From assembly GCA_963735065.1 (NCBI GenBank), contig CAVTJL010000006.1, forward strand, positions 186,001-250,000: 64,000 nucleotides of DNA, read 5' to 3'. A program made the translations under genes and the position numbers. Below, piece by piece: positions 36,401-45,254 of this stretch (position 1 is the first letter of the stretch; the number at the start of each line of letters is the position of its first letter). The notes beneath the pieces were generated by a model. It had not been told where the DNA came from, did no database searches, and saw only the letters and a program-made list of their open reading frames with translations. This stretch comes from CAVTJL01 sp963735065 (GTDB lineage: Bacteria; Pseudomonadota; Alphaproteobacteria; Geminicoccales; Geminicoccaceae).

Positions 36401-37756
36401 TCAGCTCTCGGCGTAGGGATTGGCGCTGTGGCGGATCTCGAGGCGCAGGGGCACGCCCGCGAGGTCGAACGCCTCGCGCAGCCCGTTCGTGAGATAGCGG
36501 ACATAGCTCGGCGGCAGCGCGTCGACGGGCTTGTTGGCGAAGAGCGCAAAGGTCGGCGGGCGCGACGCCACCTGCGTCATGTAGCGGATCTTGATCCGTC
36601 GGTTCTGGGCCATGGGCGGCGGCTGTCGGGCGGTCGCCTGCTCGAGCCAGCGGTTGAGCTGGCCCGTGGGCACGCGCTTGCGCCAGCGATCGAAGGTCTC
36701 GATGACGGCGGGCAGAAGCTTCTCGACGTTGCGGCCGGTGCGGGCCGAGAGCGGGACGCAGGTGATGCCCTTGACCTGGGCCAGCCGGTCCTGGGCCAGC
36801 TCCTCGAGCGCCTTGAGCGCGGCCGCCCGCTCCGGGACGAGATCCCACTTGTTGGCGACCAGCACGAGCGCCCGGCCCTCGCTGAGCGCCAGGTTGGCGA
36901 TGGTGAGGTCCTGGTGCTCGAGCGGTGCCGTGGCGTCCAGAACGAGGGCCACGACATGCGCCTCACGGATCGCCCGCACGCTGGCCGAGCCGGCGAGGCG
37001 CTCGATGGTGGCATCGACGCGGCTACGCCTTCTCAGCCCCGCCGTGTCGACCAGCTCGACCGACCGGCCCTCGAACGACCAGGCGATCTGGACGCTGTCC
37101 CGCGTGAGCCCGGGCTCCGGCCCGGTGAGCAGCCGGTCGCTCTTGAGGAGGCGATTGAGGAGCGAGGATTTGCCCACGTTCGGCCGGCCGACCACGGCGA
37201 GGCGCAGCCGGTCCGGATGCTCGCCTGCCTCGTCTTCCGCCGCTGCGGTCGTGGGCTCCTCGGTCTCGCCCAGATGCGGCCGCAGCGCCTCAAGAAGGTC
37301 GGGCAGGCCGTCGCCATGCTCGGCGGAGACGGCGATCGGCTCACCCAGGCCCAGCATCCAGGCCTCCGCCAGCCCGGCGTGCGCGGCGCGGCCCTCGGCC
37401 TTGTTGGCGAGCAGGAGGATCGGCTTGTGCGTGCGGCGCAGAAGGGCCGCGATGTCCTGGTCGAGCGAGGTGATGCCGGCCCGCGCATCGATGAGGAAAA
37501 GACCCAGATCCGCCGTCTCGAGGCCGGCCAGGGTCTGCGCCTGGAGGCGGCCCTCGAGCGTGGCGGCGGGGCCGGGATCGAGGCCTGCCGTGTCGACGAC
37601 GCGAAACTCGAGCTCGCCCAGCCGTCCCTCGCTCTCGAGCCGGTCACGGGTGACGCCGGGCAGATCGTGGACGAGCGCCCGCCGCCGCCCGATCAGGCGG
37701 TTGAACAGCGTGGACTTGCCGACGTTCGGTCGTCCGATGATGGCAATGGTGCGCAT
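36401..37756 (-). CDS. der: Ribosome biogenesis GTPase Der (EngA)
   Basis: 451 residues with two tandem GTPase domains and a KH-like C terminus. The first P-loop is IIGRPNVGKSTLFNRL near residue 5, with DTAGLDPG and NKAEG. The second P-loop is VVGRPNVGKSSLLNRL near residue 190, with DTAGLRRRSRV and VANKWDLV. Der assists 50S subunit assembly. It follows bamB by 12 bases, giving TPR, bamB, der on one transcript, a common order in proteobacteria. Confidence 0.96.
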   Translation of the reverse strand: MRTIAIIGRPNVGKSTLFNRLIGRRRALVHDLPGVTRDRLESEGRLGELEFRVVDTAGLDPGPAATLEGRLQAQTLAGLETADLGLFLIDARAGITSLDQDIAALLRRTHKPILLLANKAEGRAAHAGLAEAWMLGLGEPIAVSAEHGDGLPDLLEALRPHLGETEEPTTAAAEDEAGEHPDRLRLAVVGRPNVGKSSLLNRLLKSDRLLTGPEPGLTRDSVQIAWSFEGRSVELVDTAGLRRRSRVDATIERLAGSASVRAIREAHVVALVLDATAPLEHQDLTIANLALSEGRALVLVANKWDLVPERAAALKALEELAQDRLAQVKGITCVPLSARTGRNVEKLLPAVIETFDRWRKRVPTGQLNRWLEQATARQPPPMAQNRRIKIRYMTQVASRPPTFALFANKPVDALPPSYVRYLTNGLREAFDLAGVPLRLEIRHSANPYAES

Positions 37757-37768
37757 GGCGCCACCGTG

Positions 37769-39094
37769 TCAGCGATAGGCCAGCAGCCGAGCGTCGTCGG
37801 TCAGGATGTAAACCGTTCCGTTTGCGACGATCGGCGGCAGGCTCATCGGGTAGCCCGGCTTGACGTGGCCGAGGATCTCGCCGGTGTAGGGGGAGACGCT
37901 CACGATGTCGCCCTTGGAGCTGAGCGCGAGCAGCCGGTCCCCGACGAGCAGCGGGCCGGCCCAGACGGTCAGCGAGTCGCTCGCGGCCTCGCCGGTGGCG
38001 CGGGCCAGCGGGCTCACCCAGCGGATCCGTCCGCCCTGGCGGAGCAGGCAGACGATCTCGCCGCGCTCGGTGATGAGGTAGATGAACTCGCCCGCCACCC
38101 AGGGGGTCTGCAGCGAGGTGATGCTGATGTCCCAGACGCGGCCGCCCCGCTGCAGGTCGATCTCCGCCATCTCGCCGCCATTGCCGGCGACCAGCACGCG
38201 GTCCTGATCGATGACGGGGGCGCCGGTGATGTCGGTGATGGTGTCGATGGCCAGCGTCCGTCGCGGCTTCACCACGGTGTCGGACCAGACCGGGCGTCCC
38301 GAATCGAGCAGCAGCGCGAACACCTCGCCCGACGAGTAGGCGACGACGCAGAGCTCGCCTTGCGCCGCCGGCGGCGCGCCGCCCAGGATGCCCGCCTGCT
38401 GGAAGAGGCCGGCGTGCGTCCACACGACCCCGCCGTCCACGGTATTGAGCGCGAAGAGCTGGTTGTCGGCCGTGCGCGCCAGCACCCGACCGCCGGCGAT
38501 CGTCGGTGCCGTCTTGAGGGGTGCCCGGATCTTCTGGCGCCAGATCGTCTCGCCTTTGGCGGGATCGAGCGCGAAGACGTCGCCATGGCTGCGGGTGGCG
38601 TAGAGCCGTCCGCCGTCGAAGGCGAGCCCCCCGCCGGTGAGCCGGTCGCTCTGCTTCGACGTCTCGGGGAGAACCGACCAGATCCGGCTGCCGCTGTCGG
38701 CGTCGAAGGCGGCGCAATGGCCGGCCGCATCCATCGTATAGACGGTGCCGTTCGCGACGATGGGCGTGCAAAGAATGCGCTCGCTGCCCGAGCCGCCGCT
38801 TCCGGCGCTCGATTCCCAGGCCTGCTTGAGGTCGGCTGCCGCCGCCAGGTGCCCCATCAGGTGCGAGGGATTGCCGCCTACCTGCGGCCAGGCTGGATTC
38901 CTGACCGGCGCAGGGAGGGTGATGCTCAGCGCCTGGATGCGAGGGTCGGCGGTCGGGCCGTCGTCGAGCAGCAGAACCGGGATGCGCTTGCCCGGCAGGG
39001 GCGGGGCCGGATTGGGGCCGAACCACTGGCCCTCACCACAGCCGGCGAGCGCCAGTGCCAGTGGACCGAGCAGCAGCGATCGGCGTGTGGTCAT
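37769..39094 (-). CDS. bamB: Outer membrane assembly lipoprotein BamB
   Basis: 441 residues. The N terminus LLLGPLALALAGCGEG is a lipoprotein signal with lipobox LAGC, so the protein is lipid-anchored. The body is a PQQ-type eight-bladed propeller, seen as repeats such as GRLYATRSHGDVFALDPAKG, NQLFALNTVDGGVVW and GDIVSVSPYTGEILG. BamB is part of the BAM complex, which inserts beta-barrel proteins into the outer membrane. The ATG overlaps the stop of the upstream TPR gene by four bases. Confidence 0.92.
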   Translation of the reverse strand: MTTRRSLLLGPLALALAGCGEGQWFGPNPAPPLPGKRIPVLLLDDGPTADPRIQALSITLPAPVRNPAWPQVGGNPSHLMGHLAAAADLKQAWESSAGSGGSGSERILCTPIVANGTVYTMDAAGHCAAFDADSGSRIWSVLPETSKQSDRLTGGGLAFDGGRLYATRSHGDVFALDPAKGETIWRQKIRAPLKTAPTIAGGRVLARTADNQLFALNTVDGGVVWTHAGLFQQAGILGGAPPAAQGELCVVAYSSGEVFALLLDSGRPVWSDTVVKPRRTLAIDTITDITGAPVIDQDRVLVAGNGGEMAEIDLQRGGRVWDISITSLQTPWVAGEFIYLITERGEIVCLLRQGGRIRWVSPLARATGEAASDSLTVWAGPLLVGDRLLALSSKGDIVSVSPYTGEILGHVKPGYPMSLPPIVANGTVYILTDDARLLAYR

Positions 39095-39774
39095 GATTTG
39101 CTGTCGCTTGCCTCGTTCCCGCCGATCGCCTTCAGGAGCTGGTCGGCCAGGCTCTGGGTTGACGCCGGGGCGGTCGCGTCCTGCTTGACCTCCTCGAGCG
39201 CCTTGCGGGCCATGCTCTTGTCGCCGGCGCGGAGTGCCGCGGCCGAAAGCAGGATCCGTGCAGGCTGGCGCCAGGGCTTGCCGCTCGCGCTCAGAGGCTC
39301 GAGCCGGGCGATCAGGTCCTTCGGATCGGCCGTGTCGATCTGCTGGGAGATGTCGAGAAGGCTTGCGAGGCCACGGAACAGCGGGTCGACCGTGTCATCG
39401 TTGGCCAGCGCCGTGAGCGTCGCCAGCGCCCCCTTCTTGTCACCCGCCTGGATCTGGGCCCGCGCCTCGTTCAGGCGGGCGACCGTGGCGAAGCCGGGCG
39501 ACGCCGTGGCCGCGAACTTGCTCAGGTCCAGGGCCGCCTCAGGATAGCGCTTGTCGGCGAAGGTTCGCATCGCCTGGGCGAACTCCTGGGCCTGCGACTG
39601 GCGCGAATGCTCCTGCCAGCGCTGCCAGCCCAGGAAGGCCGCGACGCCTACGATGATGACGAGGGCCAAGGCCACGACCCAGCCGCCGTACCGGCGCCAC
39701 AGAGCCAGGAGCTTCTCGCGTTGGAGCTCCTCGTCGACCTCGCGGAAGAGTTCTTCGGATTTCAAGGGAGGCAC
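39091..39774 (-). CDS. YfgM-like membrane protein with TPR region
   Basis: 227 residues. A cytoplasmic start (EELFREVDEELQREKLLALW) leads to one membrane helix WVVALALVIIVGVAAFLGW at about 31-49. The periplasmic part is a helical repeat region: QEFAQAMRTFADKRYPEAAL and AQIQAGDKKGALATLTALAN. This layout matches YfgM / TPR_21, a periplasmic chaperone partner of PpiD at the SecYEG translocon, and the genetic link to bamB and der is conserved. It is divergent from thpR with a 151-base spacer. Confidence 0.83.
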   Translation of the reverse strand: MPPLKSEELFREVDEELQREKLLALWRRYGGWVVALALVIIVGVAAFLGWQRWQEHSRQSQAQEFAQAMRTFADKRYPEAALDLSKFAATASPGFATVARLNEARAQIQAGDKKGALATLTALANDDTVDPLFRGLASLLDISQQIDTADPKDLIARLEPLSASGKPWRQPARILLSAAALRAGDKSMARKALEEVKQDATAPASTQSLADQLLKAIGGNEASDSKS

Positions 39775-39925
39775 CCGATCGTCGCGGCCCTCAGGCCGCT
39801 CTCTTGGGGCTGACGAGAGGCGGTCCGAGCTTGGACCGCGAGTAGGTATGGGAGCAATCAGGGTTTGGCAAGGCCGAGACGCTCTTCTAACTTTCCACGC
39901 GACGCTCCCAACCGGAGGGCAGCCG

Positions 39926-40487
39926 ATGCCGCGAACTCTTCATCGCCCTCGAGATGCAGGAAGTCGCGGCCGATCTGGAGCGGCTCTGCGTCGGCCTTCC
40001 GGCGATCCGTTGGTGCGATCCCGACGCTTTCCATCTCACCGTGCGCTTCATCGGCGAGGTCGACCATCCGACCTTCTACGAGATCGGTGAAGGCTTGGGC
40101 CGGATCAGCCTTCGGCCCTTCGAGCTGGCGCTCAAGGGTCTCGGGCTCTTTCCGCCGCGTGGCGCGCCCCACACGCTGTGGGCAGGCGTCGAGGATCCGG
40201 ACGGCGGTCTCGCGACGTTGCGGCGCCGTGTGGACCGCGTGCTCGAGGAGGCGGGGATCGAGCCCGAGCGGCGGAAGTTCGTGGCCCACGTCACGCTCGG
40301 CCGGTTCCGCGAGGCGCCGCCCGAGGCCCGCCTCGCGAGCTTCCTCGCCAGCCGTGGGCTCTTCCGGACCGCCCGCTTTCCGGTCAGCTCCTTCACCCTC
40401 TTCTCGAGCCAGCTGCGTCCCGAGGGGGCGCTTCACCTGCCCGAGGCGGAGTATCACTTCGTGAGCGGCGTGATCGAGCGCGTCTAG
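39926..40487 (+). CDS. thpR: RNA 2',3'-cyclic phosphodiesterase ThpR, start region frameshifted
   Basis: The main frame carries both catalytic HxT motifs of the 2H family: FHLTVRFIGEV and VAHVTLGRF, about 190 residues in all. It opens or ligates 2',3'-cyclic RNA ends. The family start, M-R-x-F-I-A-x-E/L, is visible in the same frame as RELFIALEM, but no start codon precedes it before a stop at 39888. An ATG at 39926 with an upstream GGAGG is exactly one base out of frame; removing one C after it (ATGC to ATG) restores MRELFIALEM. One inserted base is the simplest reading. The first in-frame ATG is 39954. Confidence 0.83.
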
Positions 40488-40514
40488 CAGGGCGGCGCGC
40501 TGCCCTGCGGCCGG

Positions 40515-40937
40515 CTACTCCTTGTCGGCGGTCCGGGCGCGGAGCCGCTCTTCCTGCTCCTGCAGCTCCGGCGTGAACGCGTCGCCGAAGTCCTCCGCCT
40601 CGAGGACCTGCCGGATCTCGAGCTCGACCTCGCCTTGCCCATCGGTCGGTGGCCACCGCTTGGCCCACGCGATGGCCTCGTCCAGCGACGGGGCGTCGAT
40701 GATCGTGAAGCCGGCGAGGAGATCGCCCCCGAAGGGGCCGAGGCTGACCGAGGGCTTCCCGCCGGAGAACGTGACCCGAGCACCGCGCGAGGAGGGGTGA
40801 AGCCCTTCGCCCGCGCGCATCGCGCCGGCGTTCACCAGCTCCTCGTTGTAGCTCATCATGTCGACGATGAGCTGCTCGCTCGGCATGGCGCCGGCCTCCG
40901 TCTGCGCGTCGGCCTTGCGCAGGATGATGAACCGCAT
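40515..40937 (-). CDS. YciI-like (YCII-related) protein
   Basis: 140 residues with the YCII fold pattern MRFIILRKADAQTEAG, YNEELVNAGAMRAGEGL, and GPFGGDLLAGFTIIDAPSLD followed by EAIAWAKRWP. Proteins of this type have an acid/histidine pair in the fold and often occur with VOC, SRPBCC and ECF-sigma genes, but reactions are not known for most. It is the last gene of the putative ArsR-led operon and 71 bases after the VOC gene. Confidence 0.82.
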   Translation of the reverse strand: MRFIILRKADAQTEAGAMPSEQLIVDMMSYNEELVNAGAMRAGEGLHPSSRGARVTFSGGKPSVSLGPFGGDLLAGFTIIDAPSLDEAIAWAKRWPPTDGQGEVELEIRQVLEAEDFGDAFTPELQEQEERLRARTADKE

Positions 40938-41008
40938 CGTCGGTCGTCTCCTCTCGTCTGAAGGCAGGCGGGTCCGTCTGCGCCGAGCCGGCCCCGCACC
41001 CTGGATCG

Positions 41009-41431
41009 CTAGGCTGCCTCGGGCTGGACCATGATCATCCAGCCGACACCGAAGCGGTCGGCCAGCATGCCGAAGCTGGGCGAGAAGAAGGTTTTCGTCA
41101 GTGGCATCCGCACCTGGCCGCCTTCGCTCAGCGCCGCGAAGCAGCGCTCGGCCTCGGCCTCGTCCGCCACGGCGAGCGACAGCGAGAAGCCCTCGAACCT
41201 CGCCGCGTTCTGGCAGCCGCCGTCCGAGCCCATCAGCACCGCGTCGCCGATCTGAAGGCTCATATGCATGACCTTGTCGTCGGAGCCTTCGGGCATCGCC
41301 CCCGGAGGCGGGGGCTCCGGGCTGTCCTTGACGCGCAGGAGCATCGTCACCTCGGCGCCCAGCGCCTTTTTGTAGAACTCGGCTGCCTCCTCGGCCCGGC
41401 CGTCGAAGAAGAGATAGGGGTGGATCTGCAT
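41009..41431 (-). CDS. VOC-family protein, PhnB type
   Basis: 140 residues. MQIHPYLFFDGRAEEAAEFY is the PhnB/VOC start, followed by YKKALGAEV, and LQIGDAVLMGSDGG, ending in MLADRFGVGWMI. The VOC superfamily uses a paired beta-alpha-beta-beta-beta fold for metal-dependent chemistry or drug binding; PhnB-type members are usually uncharacterised. The neighbours suggest stress or detoxification, but no substrate can be assigned. 33 bases separate it from the serine hydrolase. Confidence 0.83.
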   Translation of the reverse strand: MQIHPYLFFDGRAEEAAEFYKKALGAEVTMLLRVKDSPEPPPPGAMPEGSDDKVMHMSLQIGDAVLMGSDGGCQNAARFEGFSLSLAVADEAEAERCFAALSEGGQVRMPLTKTFFSPSFGMLADRFGVGWMIMVQPEAA

Positions 41432-41464
41432 GGGACGGTTCCTTCGGTGGGTTGTGACGGGCCT

Positions 41465-42655
41465 TCAGTCGTCGATCGCCTGGTAGGCCAGGGTGAGAAA
41501 ATCCTCGTTGATGTCGGTCGAAGCGGGCGAGGTCATCTGGCGCTGGATCAGCAGGATGGCGACGAGGTCCTCCCTCGGGTCGGAGCGCCAGGTGGTGCCG
41601 AGGCCGCCGTCCCAGCCGATGCGGCCGGGCACGGAGGCGATGCCGTCGCGCCGCGTCGTGACCGCGAGGCCGAAGCCCCAGCCGCTTCTGTCCCAGAACC
41701 CCGGGAAGAACGGCGAGGCCGCCTTCTGCTCGGGCGTGATGTGGTCGGTCGTCATCAGCTCGACGGTCGGCCGGGCGAGGATGCGCTCGGAGCCGTGCCG
41801 GCCGTGCCGGAGCATCATCCGGCCGAACGCCAGGAAGTCCTCGGCCGTCGAGGCGAGACCCGTCCCGGCCGACGGGAAGACGTGCGGACCTTCGGGCTCG
41901 ACGGGCACGAGGCCGCCGGTGCCGGCGCTGATCCGATAGCAGGTGGCGAGCCGGTGGCGCTCTGCCTCGGACGGGTTGAACGCCGTGTCCTTCATGCCGA
42001 GGGGCGAGAAGATCCGCTGCTCCAGGAAGTCATCGAGCGGCATGCCCGCGGCGCGTGCGATCAGCACGCCCAGGAGGTCGAAGCCGTTGTGATACATCCA
42101 CCGCTCGCCCGGCTGGTGGATCAGCGGCAGGCTGCCGTAGCGGCTTGCGATCTCGTCGGGTGAAAGGGCGGGTGGTGTCGCGCCGGGCGCCAGGCCCAGT
42201 CGCGCCATCTCGGTCTGGATCGGACAGGAGCCGGGTGGCGCCATCACCGCGCCGATGCCGGCCCGCATGGTGAGAAGGTCGCGGAGGGTGATCGACCGAG
42301 CGGCGGGGACGGTGTCGTCGACCGGGCCGTCCGGTCGGGCGAGGACCCTCCGGTCCGCGAGCTCCGGCAGAAAACGCTCGATCGGGTCGTCCAGGCGCAG
42401 CCGGGTCTCCTCGACCAGGATCATCGCGGCCGCCGCGGCGATCGGCTTCGTCATCGAGGCGACACGGAAGAGGGTGTCGTGGCGCATCGGGGTTCCCGCC
42501 TCGAGGTCCTGCGCGCCGATCGCCTCGCGGTGGACGTCCTCGCCACGGCTCACGAGCGCCACGACGCCGGCGACCTCGCCCCGATCGACATAGCCCTGCA
42601 GAACGGCGCTCATCCGCTGCAGCCGCGTGCGCGATAGCCCTCCAGCTCGAGACAT
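41465..42655 (-). CDS. Serine hydrolase, class C beta-lactamase fold
   Basis: 396 residues. The nucleophile motif SxxK appears as FRVASMTKPIAAAA near residue 70; the YxN-type motif is MYHNGFDLLGVLIARAAG. The rest is typical of the Beta-lactamase/EstB family (VFPSAGTGLASTAEDFLAFG, RIGWDGGLGTTW). Activities in the family range from esterase to D-aminopeptidase; antibiotic resistance is not implied. No signal peptide is evident. ATG 42655 was chosen; a second ATG at 42613 is possible. Confidence 0.86.
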   Translation of the reverse strand: MSRAGGLSRTRLQRMSAVLQGYVDRGEVAGVVALVSRGEDVHREAIGAQDLEAGTPMRHDTLFRVASMTKPIAAAAAMILVEETRLRLDDPIERFLPELADRRVLARPDGPVDDTVPAARSITLRDLLTMRAGIGAVMAPPGSCPIQTEMARLGLAPGATPPALSPDEIASRYGSLPLIHQPGERWMYHNGFDLLGVLIARAAGMPLDDFLEQRIFSPLGMKDTAFNPSEAERHRLATCYRISAGTGGLVPVEPEGPHVFPSAGTGLASTAEDFLAFGRMMLRHGRHGSERILARPTVELMTTDHITPEQKAASPFFPGFWDRSGWGFGLAVTTRRDGIASVPGRIGWDGGLGTTWRSDPREDLVAILLIQRQMTSPASTDINEDFLTLAYQAIDD

Positions 42656-42690
42656 TCTGCTTTTTCCCTTTGTCTTGACCGGGCGGCCGA

Positions 42691-42984
42691 TCAGCCCGTG
42701 ACCGCGGTCATGACGATCACCTCGCTGCCCGGTGGCAGGGGCGTCTCGAGGGTCGCGCGCCGGCCCAGGACGAAGATGTTGATGTTGCGCCGGATGCGCG
42801 GCGTCGAATCGCAGAGCCGGTCGCGCATGCCGGGCCAGCGGGCCTCGAGCCCGTCGATCGCCTCGGCGACGGTCGTGGCCGACACCTCCAGCCTCGCCAC
42901 CGCGCCCGGGAAAAGCCGGAGCAGGGCGGCGGGCAGGGTGACGACAACCGGGGAGGGGAGGTGCTGCCGTGCATCATCCGACAT
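42691..42984 (-). CDS. MoaD/ThiS-like ubiquitin-fold protein, ends in Thr-Gly
   Basis: 97 residues from ATG 42984. The beta-grasp pattern is visible: VVVTLPAALLRLFPG, the central VAEAIDGLEARWPGMRDRL, NINIFVLG, and a C terminus PPGSEVIVMTAVTG. Sulfur carriers end in Gly-Gly; this one ends Thr-Gly, so thiocarboxylation is uncertain. It lies 25 bases after the BNR-repeat gene; the pair is met together in several genomes, hinting at a joint, unknown role. Confidence 0.75.
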   Translation of the reverse strand: MSDDARQHLPSPVVVTLPAALLRLFPGAVARLEVSATTVAEAIDGLEARWPGMRDRLCDSTPRIRRNINIFVLGRRATLETPLPPGSEVIVMTAVTG

Positions 42985-43009
42985 GGCCCGCCGCTCCGCG
43001 CCCTGTCCG

Positions 43010-44086
43010 CTAGGCCTCGACGACGAGCGTCTCGACGGAGCAGATCGGCGGCAGGTGCTGGGCGAGGCAGGTCCAGCTCTCGCCTTCGTCGGCACTGCCG
43101 TAGAGCGCCCCGGTGTTCGTGCCGAAATAGACCCCGGCGGGATCGAGCCGGTCGGTCGCCATGGCACGGCGCAGCACGCCGAAAAAGCAGCTGTCCTGGG
43201 GCAGGCCGTCCCTCAGCGCCTGCCAGCTCTCGCCGGCATCCCTGGTCCGCCACACCGCTGCTTTGCCGTCGGGCACATAGCGGCCGATCGAGTCGCCATT
43301 GAGGGGCAGGAGAAAAAGCGTGTCGGGGTCGCGGGGGTGAGCCGCGGCGGGAAAGCCGAAGGAGGAGGGCAGGCCCGCCTCGATGCTCTCCCACCGCCGG
43401 CCGCCGTCGTCGCTGCGGTACATGCCGCAATGGTTCTGCTGATAGAGGCGAGACTGCATGCCGGGCGCCATGACGAGGCAGTGCACGCACTGGCCGTATT
43501 CGGGATAGCGCTGCCCCTCGGGGAGGAAGTCGCAGCGCGTGCCCTGGTTGCGGGGCTCCCAGCTGAGGCCACCGTCGCCAGTGTGAAAAACGCCGGCCGT
43601 GGAGATGCCGACCCACAGCTCCTGCTCGTCGTCCGGGTTGGGGACGAGCGAGTGGAGGATCAGGCCGCCGCCGCCCGGCTGCCAGTTGGCTCGCGATGGA
43701 TGATCGCGCAGGCCGGCCACATGCTGCCAGGACTGGCCGCCGTCATCGCTGCGGAAGAGGCCGGCCGGCTCGACGCCGGCAAAAAGCGCCGTCGGGCCCG
43801 GCGCCACGCTCCAGACGGACTTGATCGGCGGCTCGTCGGTCCCGTAGGCCAGACCCTCGCTCGAATGGGTCCAGCTGTGGCCGAGATCGGTCGACTTCCA
43901 GACGGCGGGGCCGAACCACTCGCTGCCGCCGCCGGCATAGATCGTGCCGGTCGCCGGGTCCGCCTTGACGTGGTTGAGCGGCCAGGTCTCGCAGAGCGGC
44001 CCGCGCAGCGCCCAGGAGCGCCGGTCGGCGTCGCTCTCGAGGATGAACGCGCCCTTGCGCGTTCCGAGCAGGACAAGGACCTTCAT
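43010..44086 (-). CDS. BNR-repeat (sialidase/YCF48-like) beta-propeller protein
   Basis: 358 residues from ATG 44086 (MKVLVLLGTRKGAFIL). Repeated SxDxGxxW/T (BNR/Asp-box) motifs are clear: STDLGHSWTH, SDDGGQSWQH, TGDGGLSWEP, SDDGGRRWES, TRDAGESWQA and SADEGESWTC, so a propeller fold is well supported. Annotation pipelines call such proteins exo-alpha-sialidase, but no sialidase catalytic arginine triad or signal peptide is seen, so activity is doubtful. It is next to the MoaD-like gene. Confidence 0.82.
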   Translation of the reverse strand: MKVLVLLGTRKGAFILESDADRRSWALRGPLCETWPLNHVKADPATGTIYAGGGSEWFGPAVWKSTDLGHSWTHSSEGLAYGTDEPPIKSVWSVAPGPTALFAGVEPAGLFRSDDGGQSWQHVAGLRDHPSRANWQPGGGGLILHSLVPNPDDEQELWVGISTAGVFHTGDGGLSWEPRNQGTRCDFLPEGQRYPEYGQCVHCLVMAPGMQSRLYQQNHCGMYRSDDGGRRWESIEAGLPSSFGFPAAAHPRDPDTLFLLPLNGDSIGRYVPDGKAAVWRTRDAGESWQALRDGLPQDSCFFGVLRRAMATDRLDPAGVYFGTNTGALYGSADEGESWTCLAQHLPPICSVETLVVEA

Positions 44087-44126
44087 CACCCTCACCTCCC
44101 GCTGGGCCGGCGCACCCGGCAGCTCT

Positions 44127-44726
44127 TCAGTCCTTAGGATAGGGGCAGCCCGGCATGCCCACGAGCCGGGCATTGTAGGCCAGGCAATGCTCGAGCTCGT
44201 TCGCCCAGCCGATCCGACGAGCCCAGTTCGTCGTGAAGCCGACGATGATGTCCGTCACCGTGAACCTGCCCGCGACGAGGAACGGCGTCGATGCGAGGTG
44301 CCGGTCCAGCGCCTCGAGGGAGCGGCGCCCTTCCCGTGCGTTCTGCTCGAAGACCGCCTCTACCCTTTGCTCCTCGGGATAGAGAAAGCGGTTGCGAGCG
44401 GTGCTCCAGAGATGGGCCTCGAGCTCGGCGAGGCAGAAGGAGACCCACTGGTCGTGCTGCGCCCGCTCCCAGCTCCCGGACGGCGCGATGAGCCCCTTCT
44501 CGGGGTGGCTGTCGGCGAGCCAGGTGCAGATGGCGGCCGACTCGAAGAGCGGCCTCCCATCGTCCAGGATCGCCGGCACCTTGCCGAGCGGCGAGACCGC
44601 GGCGAGGCGCTCCGAGCCGATGACCTCGCGGCCGCTCACGCTCTCGAAGGGGACGCCCAGCTCGAGCAGCGTCCAGCGCACCCGCGCGGAGCGGGTCGGG
44701 GGGAACTCGAAGAGGGTGATCGACAT
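44127..44726 (-). CDS. Glutathione S-transferase family protein
   Basis: 199 residues. The N-terminal thioredoxin-like domain has ITLFEFPPTRSARVRWTLLE, the glutathione-binding VSPLGKVPAILDDG and PLFESAAICTWLAD. The helical C-terminal domain has FLVAGRFTVTDIIVGFTTNW with the N-capping motif. Such enzymes conjugate or transfer glutathione; gshA is in the same window. GGAGG stands seven bases before ATG 44726. It belongs to the putative ArsR-led operon. Confidence 0.88.
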   Translation of the reverse strand: MSITLFEFPPTRSARVRWTLLELGVPFESVSGREVIGSERLAAVSPLGKVPAILDDGRPLFESAAICTWLADSHPEKGLIAPSGSWERAQHDQWVSFCLAELEAHLWSTARNRFLYPEEQRVEAVFEQNAREGRRSLEALDRHLASTPFLVAGRFTVTDIIVGFTTNWARRIGWANELEHCLAYNARLVGMPGCPYPKD

Positions 44727-44774
44727 CGCCGCCTCCGTGATCGTGTTGCGGGCCCGCTCCTCGGCCGGCCAGGC

Positions 44775-45254
44775 TCAGACGCTCGCCAGATAGTCGGCGA
44801 GACCCTCGAGCGCGCTGGTCCAGCCATGGCGATGCCCGTCGCATCGCTCGACGGTATCGAACAGAGCCTGACGCAGCGTGAGCCGCGTCTTCCCGCTCTC
44901 CTCGGCGAAGGTCACCGTCACGAGCGTCTCTTGCCCCGGCACGCCATCGGCATCCTCGTCGGCGTAGGTGAAGACGAGACGCTCCGGCTCCACGACCTCG
45001 CGATAGACACCCCGCTTCCACAGCACGCCGTCCGGCGTGCGCATGCCTCGGCGCCAGGCGCCGCCGGGCCGGACGTCCATCTCGCAGGCCACGAGCTCGC
45101 ATTCGCGCGGCGCCCACCAGCGCGCCGCATGCACGGGATCGACCCAGAGCTTGAAGACCAGCCGCCGAGGCGCGTCGAAGACGCGCGTGATGACAAGCTC
45201 CCGCTCGCCTGGCTCTTCCGGCGTCTCAGGACGGGCTGCGCTGGCCGCCGCCAT
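44775..45254 (-). CDS. SRPBCC/AHSA1-family protein (third copy)
   Basis: 159 residues from ATG 45254, with GGGAGG six bases upstream; an ATG 18 bases earlier is also in frame. It shares the core ELVITRVFDAPRRLVFKLW, then GGAWRRGMRTPDG, VVEPERLVFTY, and the C-terminal GWTSALEGLADYL. The START-like AHSA1 fold binds hydrophobic ligands; function is unknown. It overlaps the preceding paralog by 29 bases and is nearly parallel to it in sequence, indicating tandem duplication. Confidence 0.86.
   Translation of the reverse strand: MAAASAARPETPEEPGERELVITRVFDAPRRLVFKLWVDPVHAARWWAPRECELVACEMDVRPGGAWRRGMRTPDGVLWKRGVYREVVEPERLVFTYADEDADGVPGQETLVTVTFAEESGKTRLTLRQALFDTVERCDGHRHGWTSALEGLADYLASV

Noticed and set aside
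43010..44086. Calling the BNR protein a true sialidase
   Set aside because: Asp-box repeats are common to many propellers; no catalytic arginine triad or export signal is visible.
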